64,000 nt of DNA from Nostoc spongiaeforme FACHB-130 (GTDB lineage: Bacteria; Cyanobacteriota; Cyanobacteriia; Cyanobacteriales; Nostocaceae), in assembly GCF_014698475.1 (NCBI RefSeq), contig NZ_JACJTB010000034.1:1-64000 (forward strand), written 5' to 3'. Every line of letters starts with the position of its first letter. The first letter of the stretch is position 1. Below are positions 46,694-55,916 of this stretch, one piece after another. A program made the translations under genes and the position numbers. The notes under the pieces were generated by a model. It was not told where the DNA came from and ran no database searches. It saw nothing but the letters and a program-made list of their open reading frames with translations.

Positions 46694-46791
46694 GATGTGA
46701 ATTACATCAATTGGTATGGCTTGCATATTGAGATGCAAACTAATCGTAAATTTTTCTAACAGTAAATATTTACAAATAAGTTAAAAATAAC

Positions 46792-47475
46792 ATGCACAGA
46801 CTTCTAACATTTCGGAATGAAAAACTTTTACGTCATGCGCTGACTCACCGTTCTTATGTTCATGAAAATCCAGGAGAAGGGGAACATAATGAACGCTTGG
46901 AATTTCTCGGTGATGCTATTCTGAATTTTTTAAGTGGTGAATATCTTTATCGCCACCACCCAGAAAAGGGAGAAGATGAATTAACTCGCCGACGTTCTGC
47001 ATTAGTAGATGAAAAGCAATTAGCCAAATTTGCTGAAGAAGTTGGTATAGATTTTAGAATTCGGTTAGGAAGAGGAGCGATTTTAGATGGTGGGTTTCAA
47101 AATCCTAATTTGCTGAGTAGCACTTTTGAAGCTGTTGTAGGTGCTTATTATTTAGACAGTAATTCTGATATTGAAGCAGTACGAGCTATTATTGAACCAT
47201 TGTTTGATTCTGTCCCTGAACAAATTGTTGTAGTTCGCTCGAATGTAGACTCAAAAAACCGTTTTCAAGAATGGGTACAACGCAATATAACAATAAACCC
47301 GCCTGAATACATTACAAAGCAGGTAGGTGGTTTGTCTCACGCACCAATATTCACCGCAAAAGTATTTGTTGATGGTAAAGAATACGGAGAAGGAAAGGGA
47401 CGTAACAAAAAAGATGCGGAAAAAGCTGCTGCTGAAAATGCACTGGCTAAGTTGAAACAAGAAGGTATGTTGTAG
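46792..47475 (+). CDS. rnc: ribonuclease III
   Basis: A 227-residue double-strand-specific RNase. The catalytic domain has the signature HNERLEFLGDAILNFL, with TRRRSALVDEKQLA and LLSSTFEAVVGAYYLD (second catalytic acid cluster). The C-terminal double-strand-binding domain has NRFQEWVQRN and AKVFVDGKEYGEGKGRNKKDAEKAAAENAL. All catalytic acids are present. It processes rRNA and structured RNAs. Confidence 0.96.
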   Translation: MHRLLTFRNEKLLRHALTHRSYVHENPGEGEHNERLEFLGDAILNFLSGEYLYRHHPEKGEDELTRRRSALVDEKQLAKFAEEVGIDFRIRLGRGAILDGGFQNPNLLSSTFEAVVGAYYLDSNSDIEAVRAIIEPLFDSVPEQIVVVRSNVDSKNRFQEWVQRNITINPPEYITKQVGGLSHAPIFTAKVFVDGKEYGEGKGRNKKDAEKAAAENALAKLKQEGML

Positions 47476-47490
47476 AGATTGATATAACTT

Positions 47491-47940
47491 CTAAGAGTGT
47501 GGAGAGGTTAGCCTTGGTTGTGGCTGATTACTTCTAGATTGTGCTTTCATCCATTGAAAAGACACAAGGTTTAATAACAAACCGATGAGGAATAAAATCA
47601 CCATCAAGGTTATCTGATACCACAGAATTGGCTGCACAAATAAATCTGCCACAAGATGAAGCAAATTCATCACGCTATAAAACACAGTCAATGTAAAATG
47701 CGACACGCGGTAGCGTTTAGATTCGGTAAAAGAAGTAGCAATTATCGCCAATATTGGTAGTGTGAAAAATCCCAACATTAGCCACAGAATTACAGAAATA
47801 TCACTCATTTGTGAGGCGTGTTGCGATTCGGCTACAGATAAACCATGAAATAACGGCATTAAACCTAGTTGTGTATGAAACAATAATCCTAAGAGAAATA
47901 CTGTCCATATAGTAATAATTCTTTCTCTATAATTCAGCAT
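47491..47940 (-). CDS. four-helix membrane protein of unknown function
   Basis: A 149-residue protein with four predicted membrane helices: IITIWTVFLLGLLFHTQLG, VILWLMLGFFTLPILAIIA, FTLTVFYSVMNLLHLVADLF and QITLMVILFLIGLLLNLVSF. The C-terminus is polar. I do not recognise the family. It lies tail to tail with rnc, 15 bases between stops. Confidence 0.65.
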   Translation of the reverse strand: MLNYRERIITIWTVFLLGLLFHTQLGLMPLFHGLSVAESQHASQMSDISVILWLMLGFFTLPILAIIATSFTESKRYRVSHFTLTVFYSVMNLLHLVADLFVQPILWYQITLMVILFLIGLLLNLVSFQWMKAQSRSNQPQPRLTSPHS

Positions 47941-48025
47941 AATGAAACCTTCTCGATTTATAATCGCCCAGTTTTTAATTTAGGGAAAAAATCTGAGGAA
48001 CTTGTGAAGGATGTAATTAGTTCTA

Positions 48026-49216
48026 TCAGCTATTGATTTCTAAGGGGAAAGTTACAGTAAATGTAGAACCAACGCCTAGCTGAGATTCTAAATTGATTTC
48101 GCCTTGGAGTAATTTGACTAACCGAGAAACGATCGCCAGTCCCAATCCTGTACTATCAGGTAGGTAAGTGCGATCGCTTTTATTTATCCGATAATAAGGT
48201 TCAAATATCCGCCCTTGGTTTTCTGGCGCTATCCCAATTCCTGTATCAGCAACCGTAAATGACCAATTGTTTTCGTCTAAAATTTGACATACAATCTTGA
48301 CACTACCCGACTCTGTATAGCGAATGGCGTTACTGACAAGATTGGTAATTACTTGTTGTAATTGAAACTCATCTGTGAATATTTCTACCGGACAGCGATC
48401 GCAGTCTACAATAATTTGTAAATCTTTCTCTTCTGTCAACGGTTTCAACATTTCACACACATTAATTACCAATTCTTTGACATTGGTAGGCGCGATTTGC
48501 AGTTGTACTTTACCCGCATCATATCGGGATAGTTCTAATACATCATTAATTAAACGCAGCAAGTGTCTGCCATTGCGTAATACTCGCTCGATATGTTCTA
48601 AATTTGTATAAGAGTCTTTAATATCAGAATTACGTTTTTGTTGTCGTAAAAATAAATCAGAATAGCCAATAATTGATGTCAGAGGATGTTTCAATTCGTG
48701 GGCGAGTTGGGAAAATGTATCTTGATTAGCATTAATTAACCGGGTTAATTCTTCGTTATGCAGAGTTAATGATAAATGTAGATGCTTTAATTCTCGTAAA
48801 CGCTCTTCAACATAACTCTTAAAACAGCGTGCGATCGCTTCATCTATGACAGCATCAATTAAACGCATATAACGCACAATTTCCACTGGCGTTCCTTGCA
48901 ATAAATCTGCTTCTAAAGTATCAAATATTACTATTCTTAATAAGCGGTATTCTCTAGCAATTTCTGTTGGGTCAAAACCTTGTTCCGCCCGCAGTAACCC
49001 ATGCTGCCAACTGGCTTTGAGTATCGACTTAATATCACTCTCTTGAGATGGGGCAAGTACACTAATCATGGCGCGAAACACATCAGGAATGTGATTTCTA
49101 ATCGCTGTATAAGACAAGTCATCAGCACTTTCAATCTGCCTGTCTTGCCGAACTGCCATCACCCATTTCTCGATGATACTGTTAGTATTTTCAGCCAGTA
49201 TGAGACTAAAATCCAT
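48026..49216 (-). CDS. sensor histidine kinase with RsbRD-type N-terminal domain
   Basis: A 396-residue soluble kinase. An N-terminal helical domain (about 5-130: NSIIEKWVMAVRQDRQIES and GFDPTEIAREYRLLRIVI) fits the RsbRD-like sensor domain. Next come a short coiled coil and HisKA with the phospho-acceptor His in QLAHELKHPLTSIIGYSDLF. The ATPase has NLVSNAIRYT (N-box), VADTGIGIAPENQGRIFEPY (G1/F boxes) and STGLGLAIVSRLV (G2). All catalytic boxes are intact. No response regulator is adjacent. Confidence 0.93.
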   Translation of the reverse strand: MDFSLILAENTNSIIEKWVMAVRQDRQIESADDLSYTAIRNHIPDVFRAMISVLAPSQESDIKSILKASWQHGLLRAEQGFDPTEIAREYRLLRIVIFDTLEADLLQGTPVEIVRYMRLIDAVIDEAIARCFKSYVEERLRELKHLHLSLTLHNEELTRLINANQDTFSQLAHELKHPLTSIIGYSDLFLRQQKRNSDIKDSYTNLEHIERVLRNGRHLLRLINDVLELSRYDAGKVQLQIAPTNVKELVINVCEMLKPLTEEKDLQIIVDCDRCPVEIFTDEFQLQQVITNLVSNAIRYTESGSVKIVCQILDENNWSFTVADTGIGIAPENQGRIFEPYYRINKSDRTYLPDSTGLGLAIVSRLVKLLQGEINLESQLGVGSTFTVTFPLEINS

Positions 49217-49549
49217 TACGTTAATTTTTGTAAAGATTTAGTTAGGAAATTTTGAACTAGAACTAGTGTATCGAGAATGGTGATTTTTTGGTGCCGAATT
49301 AACGCAATCATTCAACTATAACAAGTAGGAAACTACGTACCTATAGAGATAGATTTTAGCGATTGAGATTGAACTTTTTGGCTTTTTGTTGAGTAATACT
49401 AACGAGGTAATAGTAGATATTTGTTACACATCATTGATAGCCCAAAGGATAAATAAATTAAGCAATATCAATCAATAGAATCTATCCCAAGAAGTTGTTT
49501 TTACTGGACAGCAATGTTATATTTCGCTATATTGTTTTCAATTCGAGTA
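49217..49549. other. intergenic region between kinase and riboswitch
   Basis: About 333 AT-rich bases between the divergent histidine kinase and the riboswitch. The promoter for the riboswitch transcript should lie here. No gene or repeat was recognised. Confidence 0.45.
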
Positions 49550-49765
49550 AGTCAGCCTAATTCAGCGCGTCAAAGTGCGTAACGCTGAAACGGAGGAACC
49601 AAATTTTGGGGCGTATCTTTAGTAGAAGTAAAAAGTAAAAAGTGACTAAGAGTTGAACTCAGCACTCAGCACTCATTACTCAGCACTTTTAAAAAGAGGG
49701 GCATCTCTCAGCCCTAGCCCGTCAGCTAACTTCGTAGGCATTGAGAGGAGACTGAAGAGATAGCA
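49550..49765 (+). promoter_or_regulatory. ydaO/yuaA-type c-di-AMP riboswitch 1
   Basis: The conserved blocks of the ydaO element are seen in order: GTCAGCCTAATTCAGC, ACGCTGAAACGGAGGAACC, a TTTTGGGG segment, CCTAGCCCGTCAGCTAACTT, CGTAGGCA, and GAGAGGAGAC. They lie 90 to 300 bases before the permease start, so the element forms the leader of the ABC transporter transcript. A variable stem between the two halves is lengthened by ACTCAGCACTC repeats. In known cases c-di-AMP binding turns such leaders off. Confidence 0.8.
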
Positions 49766-49851
49766 TTTTTATAATGTGTTGATCTCATCAGTGTCCAAGG
49801 CTGGTACTGCTCAGATTTTTGTACCTGTACTGAAACCTGCTGAGGTTAAAG

Positions 49852-50703
49852 ATGATATTGCAATTAAATTTAGCAGCGATCGCCGCGATCGCGGGTAAAT
49901 CTGTATGGCAGAAAAGCAAGCCCATTATTACTAAAGATGTCGTCTTTTTACCTATTCTGGGTTTTTTAGGCATTATTTTGCTGTGGTGGGCGGTTGCTTT
50001 AGTCAACCATGAATTAATGCCCACACCACCAGAGGCGTTAATTGCTAATTTAGACTACATATTAAATCCCTTTTATCAACGTGGTCCGGGTAATTTGGGC
50101 ATTGGTTGGTTGTTACTAGCCAGTCTGCGCCGCGTGTTAATTGGTTTTTCGTTAGGTGCAGTCGTCGCCATTCCTTTGGGATTTCTCATTGGGATGTCTA
50201 AGCCGGCAATGTTAGCCCTCAACCCCATTATTCAGATATTTAAACCAGTATCCCCTTTGGCTTGGTTGCCCATTGCTTTAGCTATCTTTAACTTGGCAGA
50301 TCCCTCAGCCATTTTTGTAATTTTCATCACTTCCTTGTGGCCGACCATTATTAACACAGCCCTGGGAGTTGCCAGCGTTCCGAAAGATTATATAGATGTG
50401 GCACAGGTGTTAGAAATGCCGCGCTGGCGCAGAATCACTAAAATTATTTGGCCTGCCAGTTTACCTTATATCTTCACAGGTTTGCGAATTAGCTTAGGCA
50501 TTGCTTGGTTAGTGATTGTCGCCGTCGAAATGCTGACAGGCGGTATTGGTATTGGCTTTTTTGTTTGGGATGAATGGAGTCGGTTAAATCTCAGTTCTGT
50601 TTTTCTGGCTGTATTTGTCATTGGTTTAACTGGACTAATTCTCGATTTCGCTGTTGGTAAACTCCAAGAATTTGTAACTCATCGCCCGACAATTGCGAAA
50701 TAA
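49852..50703 (+). CDS. NrtB/CmpB/SsuC-family ABC transporter permease
   Basis: A 283-residue permease with about six membrane helices (first FLPILGFLGIILLWWAVALV). Family signature: the cytoplasmic loop ALGVASVPKDYIDVAQVLEMPRWRRI with EAA-like motif, then IIWPASLPYIFTGLRISLG. The closest named relatives by pattern are nitrate (NrtB) and bicarbonate (CmpB) permeases; the substrate here is not known. It is the first gene behind riboswitch 1 and is followed by a binding protein and ATPase. Confidence 0.9.
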   Translation: MILQLNLAAIAAIAGKSVWQKSKPIITKDVVFLPILGFLGIILLWWAVALVNHELMPTPPEALIANLDYILNPFYQRGPGNLGIGWLLLASLRRVLIGFSLGAVVAIPLGFLIGMSKPAMLALNPIIQIFKPVSPLAWLPIALAIFNLADPSAIFVIFITSLWPTIINTALGVASVPKDYIDVAQVLEMPRWRRITKIIWPASLPYIFTGLRISLGIAWLVIVAVEMLTGGIGIGFFVWDEWSRLNLSSVFLAVFVIGLTGLILDFAVGKLQEFVTHRPTIAK

Positions 50704-50742
50704 CAGAATTTACCAGCCATTCGCATTCCTCACAGGTGGTCA

Positions 50743-50773
50743 GATCCCCGATTTCTTTAAGAAGTCGGGGATC
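50743..50773. repeat. GATCCCCGA/TCGGGGATC palindrome between permease and binding-protein genes
   Basis: GATCCCCGATTTCTT and AAGAAGTCGGGGATC form a long hairpin with almost no loop. It is a well-known type of dispersed palindrome in cyanobacterial genomes. Inside an operon it could lower or protect parts of the transcript. Confidence 0.7.
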
Positions 50774-50810
50774 TCGCAGCCCATCAAAAAAACAATATGG
50801 AGCTATAAAA

Positions 50811-52253
50811 ATGGGCGATAATAACTGGACTAGAAGATATTTTCTCTTAGGACTGGGAACCACAACAGCCGGAATTGCCCTATCATCCTGTGGAATTTCA
50901 GGAGATAGATCTGCATCAGGACTGACAGAAGAAGCTTTAGCCGTCAAACCCGTAGTCAGGCCTCAAGACCTAGAAAAACCGGATATTACTGTTGGTTACG
51001 TTCCTGTTAATGATTGTGCGCCATTTGCGATCGCCTGGAAAAAAGGTTTTTTTCGCAAGTATGGTTTAAACGTCAAACTCAACCGCGAAGCCAGTTGGGC
51101 AACTTCCCGCGACGGTTTAATTTTTGGTCGTTTAGATGCTTCCCCCGTCGTCTCTGGGGCTGTCACTAACGCCAGAATTGGGGCGGAAGGCGCACGCCAC
51201 GCACCCTTGTGTGCAGCTATGACCATTCATCGCCACGGTAACGCCATGACGATGAATAAAGCTATGTGGGATTTTGGCTTGCGTCCGTGGTACGAATATC
51301 AACAACAATATGGCGACGGCGCATTAGAGGCCTTTGGAAAAGATTTCCGCGCCTACTTTGACAAGCAATCAGCCGAAAATAAAGTTTGGGCAGTAGTTCT
51401 GAGTTCCGCGATTTACGAATACTTCGTGCGTTATATATCTGCGGCGGCTGGTGTTGATCCTCTCAAAGAATTTCGCGTCATCATCGTCCCGCCTCCCCAA
51501 ATGGTGACAAACGTGCGAATTGGGGCAATGCAAGCTTATATGGTAGCCGAACCTTGGAACACCAGAGCCATTACAGGTAACGAAAACATTGGTTTTACCT
51601 TCGCCCAAGGTAAGGAAGTCTGGTTAGGACACCCCGATAGATTATTAGGCGTGATGGAATCCTTCATCGATAAATATCCTAAAACCTATCGTTCTTTGGT
51701 AAAAGCGATGATTGAAGCTTGCCAATATTGCAGCAAAGTAGAAAATCGCCAAGAAGTCGCCGAACTACTTACCGACCGTTCCTTTACAGGTGCGAGACCG
51801 AAAAATAAAAATGCCTCAATTACCAAATTTACAGCTCCAGGTATTTTAGGAAGTTACAACTATGGTGGGTTTGATGGCAAAGACCGCACTATCCAAGCGG
51901 CTGATACTACCATCTTTTACGATATTCCCGACAACTTACCCAAACAGCCAAACGAACACGCAACATTTATGTGGCGTTCGAGAAGTATTTGGTTAATGAC
52001 TCAAGCTGCCCGGTGGGGACAAATCAAGGATTTTCCTAAAGATGCCGAGGAATTAGCCGAAAAAGGTTGGAGAACAGATTTATATCGAGAAATAGCCTCA
52101 GAAATAGGTATTGAATGCCCTAAAGACGATTACAAAGTGGAAGAGGCAGAAGTATTTATTGACAAAAAACGTTTCGACCCTAGTGACCCGGTAGGCTATC
52201 TCAAAAGTTTTGAAATTCGGGCTAAATCTCCGGTACGTTTCTTTATGTCTTAG
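50811..52253 (+). CDS. NrtA/CmpA-family substrate-binding lipoprotein
   Basis: From ATG 50811 (ribosome-binding site GGAG) 480 residues; upstream in-frame sequence is a palindrome and not coding. The N-terminus has a twin Arg (TRRYFLLGLG) and a lipobox (ALSSCG), so it is exported and lipid-anchored. The body follows the NrtA pattern: ITVGYVPVNDCAPFAIAWKKGFFRK, GRLDASPVVSGAV, PPQMVTNVRIGAMQAYMVAEPWN and KRFDPSDPVGYL. Nitrate- and bicarbonate-binding proteins are of this type; ligand residues cannot be assigned by eye. Confidence 0.9.
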   Translation: MGDNNWTRRYFLLGLGTTTAGIALSSCGISGDRSASGLTEEALAVKPVVRPQDLEKPDITVGYVPVNDCAPFAIAWKKGFFRKYGLNVKLNREASWATSRDGLIFGRLDASPVVSGAVTNARIGAEGARHAPLCAAMTIHRHGNAMTMNKAMWDFGLRPWYEYQQQYGDGALEAFGKDFRAYFDKQSAENKVWAVVLSSAIYEYFVRYISAAAGVDPLKEFRVIIVPPPQMVTNVRIGAMQAYMVAEPWNTRAITGNENIGFTFAQGKEVWLGHPDRLLGVMESFIDKYPKTYRSLVKAMIEACQYCSKVENRQEVAELLTDRSFTGARPKNKNASITKFTAPGILGSYNYGGFDGKDRTIQAADTTIFYDIPDNLPKQPNEHATFMWRSRSIWLMTQAARWGQIKDFPKDAEELAEKGWRTDLYREIASEIGIECPKDDYKVEEAEVFIDKKRFDPSDPVGYLKSFEIRAKSPVRFFMS

Positions 52254-52307
52254 GTATTAATTCTCAACATAGACCAACAAATAGTTCAAATTTTAGCGGA
52301 GCCTTTG

Positions 52308-53147
52308 ATGATGAAATATACACCCACTTCAATCGATACTGAACAGCAAGTTCTGTCTCGTAATAACTTCTTAGAAATTGAAAATTTAGTCAAGTCATAT
52401 CCGACACCCGATAAAGGTAATTTTGTGGTTTTGGATAGTGTCAATCTCAGCATTGGTGAAGATGAATTTATTTCCGTAATTGGTCATTCTGGTTGTGGTA
52501 AATCAACTTTGTTAAAAATTGTTGCCGGGTTAGAAACAGCAACTTCAGGGTCAGTGCGACTAGATGGCAAAGAAATCCGCAAGCCAGGCGCAGAAAGGAT
52601 GATGGTCTTTCAAAACTACTCTTTATTACCTTGGCTAACTGTTAGAGAAAACATTCGTTTAGCCGTAGATGAAGTGTTAAAAAATGCAACTCGCGCTGAA
52701 AAAATTAGCATTGTTAACGAACACTTGGCAATGGTAAACTTAACCCCGGCAGCAGATAAGTATCCTGATGAAATCTCTGGAGGTATGAAACAACGGGTAG
52801 GTATTGCCAGGGCTTTAGCAATTCGTCCGAAAATGTTGCTGATGGATGAACCTTTTGGGGCATTAGACGCATTAACTAGAGGAAAATTACAACGGCAAGT
52901 ATTAGATATTTGGGAAAATAATCGCCAAGCCGTGATGATGATTACTCACGATGTTGATGAGGCTATTTATATGAGCGATCGCATCGTCCTAATGACTAAT
53001 GGCCCAGCCGCTAATATTGGGGAAATTTTAGAAGTACCTTTCGATCATCCACGCGATCGCGCCGCTATGCGTAATTCCCAAGAATATTTTGAATTGCGTA
53101 ATTATGCCTTGAATTTCCTTGATAAATACTTCACCCAAAATGAGTAA
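52308..53147 (+). CDS. NrtD/SsuB-family ABC transporter ATPase
   Basis: From ATG 52308, with AGCGGAG as ribosome-binding site, 279 residues. Walker A GHSGCGKST, Q-loop MVFQNYSLLPWLTV, signature ISGGMKQRVGIARAL, Walker B MLLMDEPFGALD and switch ITHDVDEA are all intact. It completes an importer with the two genes before it. Only one ATPase is seen (no NrtC-type fusion), which differs from the classical nitrate operon. Confidence 0.92.
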   Translation: MMKYTPTSIDTEQQVLSRNNFLEIENLVKSYPTPDKGNFVVLDSVNLSIGEDEFISVIGHSGCGKSTLLKIVAGLETATSGSVRLDGKEIRKPGAERMMVFQNYSLLPWLTVRENIRLAVDEVLKNATRAEKISIVNEHLAMVNLTPAADKYPDEISGGMKQRVGIARALAIRPKMLLMDEPFGALDALTRGKLQRQVLDIWENNRQAVMMITHDVDEAIYMSDRIVLMTNGPAANIGEILEVPFDHPRDRAAMRNSQEYFELRNYALNFLDKYFTQNE

Positions 53148-53167
53148 ATTAGTTTATTATTTCTTTT

Positions 53168-53320
53168 AGCGGGTCGCCTAATTCAAATCCATCAACAATC
53201 ATGATTTGAAACGGAGGAACCATATATATGGGGCTAATCTTTCAGAAAGACACCTTCCAGTCTTAGCCCGTCAGCTAACTCCGTCGGCAATGGAGGGAAC
53301 TCCCAAAAATTAGGCTGTAA
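53168..53320 (+). promoter_or_regulatory. ydaO/yuaA-type c-di-AMP riboswitch 2
   Basis: The same conserved blocks as riboswitch 1: GGGTCGCCTAATTC, GATTTGAAACGGAGGAACC, ATGGGGCTAATC, TCTTAGCCCGTCAGCTAACT, CGTCGGCA and GGAGGGAACTCCC. The stem ATTCAAATC/GATTTGAA replaces the one in riboswitch 1, so pairing is kept with different bases. It begins just after the ATPase stop codon and precedes the universal stress protein gene by about 170 bases. Confidence 0.8.
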
Positions 53321-53490
53321 TAACAGTTATTATTGGGGTTTCTTGAAATAAAGGATAAAAATGAATCCTGAAGAATCAAGTCTCAAGGATGAAATTACTA
53401 CTGAAAATTTCATACTTCACACTTCATACTTCATGCTTCATTCACCCTGCTTCTCATTCGTCATTAGTTCCCTTTAGGAGAAGTTAAACT

Positions 53491-54150
53491 GTGAACATTA
53501 AGCCAATGCTAGTGCGCCTCCAAAGCGCCATAGGTAGAGATGATTTAGTTGAGCAAATGGTATTAATACCAGAGCCAAAAAGCAGTGATTTGACAAATTA
53601 TCCCACAGCTAAACCCATCAATTTAATTGTTGGTTATGACGCTTCACCTCATAGTCACACAGCACTAGACATTGCCTTTTGGATTGCTCATCAAACACGT
53701 TTAGCGACTAATCAGCAAGTTATAGTCCAAGCTGTTTATGTAGTAGCACAAAATCAGAGTGAAAAGTCTTTAGATAAAATGAATTGGGCAGATTATTTAA
53801 CTCCCTGCGAATGTGGAGTCAGTAATATGTACCAATCTGCAACCTCGGTATTAACTCAACCAAAAATTAAAGGCATCACCAAGTCTTTACAAGTACAAAC
53901 TTTGACTCATCTAGAACAAGCTGATAAAATTCTTTGGCAGGCACGTAGTTTAGCTGAAGAATGGCAAGGTTCTTTTAAATCGCATTTACGCTTCGGTAAC
54001 GTTGCTACAGAATTGACAAAAGTTGTGAAATTAGAAGCGGCTGATGTTTTATTACTGGGGTGTAAATCTATTAATCATAAAATGATTCAGGCGCTTGGTT
54101 TTAATTTTCCTTGTGCGATTTTAGGCGTACCCAATGGTATTGATGAATAA
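53491..54150 (+). CDS. universal stress protein family protein
   Basis: A 219-residue Usp-domain protein starting at GTG 53491, supported by AGGAG ten bases upstream (ATG 53506 is an alternative). Core: NLIVGYDASPHSHTALDIAFWIA, QVIVQAVYVVA, ADKILWQARSLAEEWQGSF and AADVLLLGCKSINHKM. The ATP-binding pattern GxxGx9G(S/T) is not intact. The riboswitch upstream suggests control by c-di-AMP, which also fits its link to ion stress. The permease gene follows on the same strand. Confidence 0.85.
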   Translation: MNIKPMLVRLQSAIGRDDLVEQMVLIPEPKSSDLTNYPTAKPINLIVGYDASPHSHTALDIAFWIAHQTRLATNQQVIVQAVYVVAQNQSEKSLDKMNWADYLTPCECGVSNMYQSATSVLTQPKIKGITKSLQVQTLTHLEQADKILWQARSLAEEWQGSFKSHLRFGNVATELTKVVKLEAADVLLLGCKSINHKMIQALGFNFPCAILGVPNGIDE

Positions 54151-54423
54151 CTACTGTCTTAAATAACAAACTAGAATTCAGGAGTCAGTTGTCAGAATTC
54201 AATATGAATTCCGATGAATTACAGATGAATAAGTGATGGAACATCGCACTAAATTTTGATGACGAGTCTAAATTACCCAATCATTGACTCTTCGACTACC
54301 CTCGGTATTGATTCTGATTTTTAACTTCTGACTTCTAAATTCTTCTTTAATGCAAGTCACCTATACTTTAGGTGGCTTTTTCAGTAATATGCAACTAACT
54401 AGCTAGATATCAAGAGGCTTAAA

Positions 54424-55761
54424 GTGGAACATTGGCAAGCTATCCTGAGCGTTTTCACCTTTTTGGGTGTAATTGTCCTAATTATGACGGAATGGGTGCA
54501 TCTGACTATTGCTGCTTTATTGGGAGCATTGCTATTAGTTTTCACCAACGTTATGACATTAAAAGAAGCCGTGGGTTATATCGGTAATAGTCATGGAACA
54601 TTAGGGTTATTTTTTGGTGTAATGGTGCTTGTTAGAGCATTTGAACCAACTAAAATATTTGATTATTTAGCCACTCAAATTGTGATTCTAGCCAAAGGTG
54701 ATGGCAAACGTTTGTTATTAAGTATTGTGGGGATTGTTACGCCGATTTGTGCAGTCTTACCCAATGCTACAACTGTAATGTTATTAGCGCCACTAATTCC
54801 ACCAATGGCAGAAGAAATAGGTATAAATTTTGTACCATTGTTGATATTAATGGTGTTTATAGCTAATAGTGCTGGTTTATTAACTTTAGTTGGTGATCCG
54901 GCGACGTTTATTGTGGGAGATGCGATTAATATTAGTTTTATCGATTATATGTGGAACTTAAGTTTAGGTGGCGTAATTGCTGTTGTTACAGTTACAGCTA
55001 CCCTACCATTTTTATTTCGGAAAATTTGGCATACCAAGCTTGATAATCTGGAAGAATTACCACATCCCCAAATTAATCATCCACGAGTATTAACTGTGGG
55101 GGCGGTGATTATAGCCTTTGTATTAATATTTTTTGTGATTGGCGAATCGTTACCAGTGCCGATTTCACCTGCTGCTGTGGCTTTATTAGGTGCAGCTTTG
55201 GCGTTGTTATTATCTCATCACAGCCGCATTGATACTGTTAACAATATTTTACGTGATGTTGATTGGAGTACATTAATATTTTTTATGAGTATTTTTGTAT
55301 TAATTGGTGGATTAGAAAAAACAGGTGTAATTAATGGTTTATCAGGGTTTTTGGCAATTATTTTAGGAAGAAATATTATTCTCGGTTCTTTAGTTTTATT
55401 ATTTCTTGTCGGGATATTATCTAGTGTTGTGCCGAATATTCCTTTAGTAGTAGCAATGGTACCCTTACTCAAGCAATATCTTGTGAGTGTAGGGTTAGCA
55501 CCGACAGAGGTGTTAGCACAAGACTTTCAAGGGCAATTTCCGGCTGAGGTTTTACCATTGTTTTATGCCATGATGTTTGGTGCAACATTGGGTGGTAACG
55601 GTACACTTGTAGGCGCATCTTCTAACATAGTTGCAGCCGGAATTTCTGAGCAACATGGTCGGCGTATATCATTTAAAACCTTTCTACACTACGGTATTCC
55701 CGTGATGTTTTTGCAACTAGCCACTTCGGGATTATATGTGTTAGTGCGATTTCTGATCTAG
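54424..55761 (+). CDS. ArsB/NhaD-like (SLC13-superfamily) membrane transporter
   Basis: A 445-residue protein with about 10-12 membrane helices, starting at GTG 54424. Features: ILSVFTFLGVIVLIMTEWVHL, the conserved NATTVMLLAPLIPP and GNGTLVGASSNIVAAGISEQ near the C-terminus, the latter typical of the ion-transporter superfamily. ArsB/NhaD relatives move arsenite or exchange Na+ for H+; the exact substrate is unknown. It lies 273 bases behind the Usp gene and may share riboswitch 2. Confidence 0.85.
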   Translation: MEHWQAILSVFTFLGVIVLIMTEWVHLTIAALLGALLLVFTNVMTLKEAVGYIGNSHGTLGLFFGVMVLVRAFEPTKIFDYLATQIVILAKGDGKRLLLSIVGIVTPICAVLPNATTVMLLAPLIPPMAEEIGINFVPLLILMVFIANSAGLLTLVGDPATFIVGDAINISFIDYMWNLSLGGVIAVVTVTATLPFLFRKIWHTKLDNLEELPHPQINHPRVLTVGAVIIAFVLIFFVIGESLPVPISPAAVALLGAALALLLSHHSRIDTVNNILRDVDWSTLIFFMSIFVLIGGLEKTGVINGLSGFLAIILGRNIILGSLVLLFLVGILSSVVPNIPLVVAMVPLLKQYLVSVGLAPTEVLAQDFQGQFPAEVLPLFYAMMFGATLGGNGTLVGASSNIVAAGISEQHGRRISFKTFLHYGIPVMFLQLATSGLYVLVRFLI

Positions 55762-55916
55762 GCATAATCATAACTAATTCAATTTCCTTCTTGAGAGGGG
55801 TGATTTTAACAGCACGTATTTAAATATACCTAAGTGTATGGTTTTGTCGTGGCTGTAAATGTTGCATTATAGGTATAAGAGCAAAGTCAAAATCAGCTTC
55901 AAAAAGGATCAAACTT

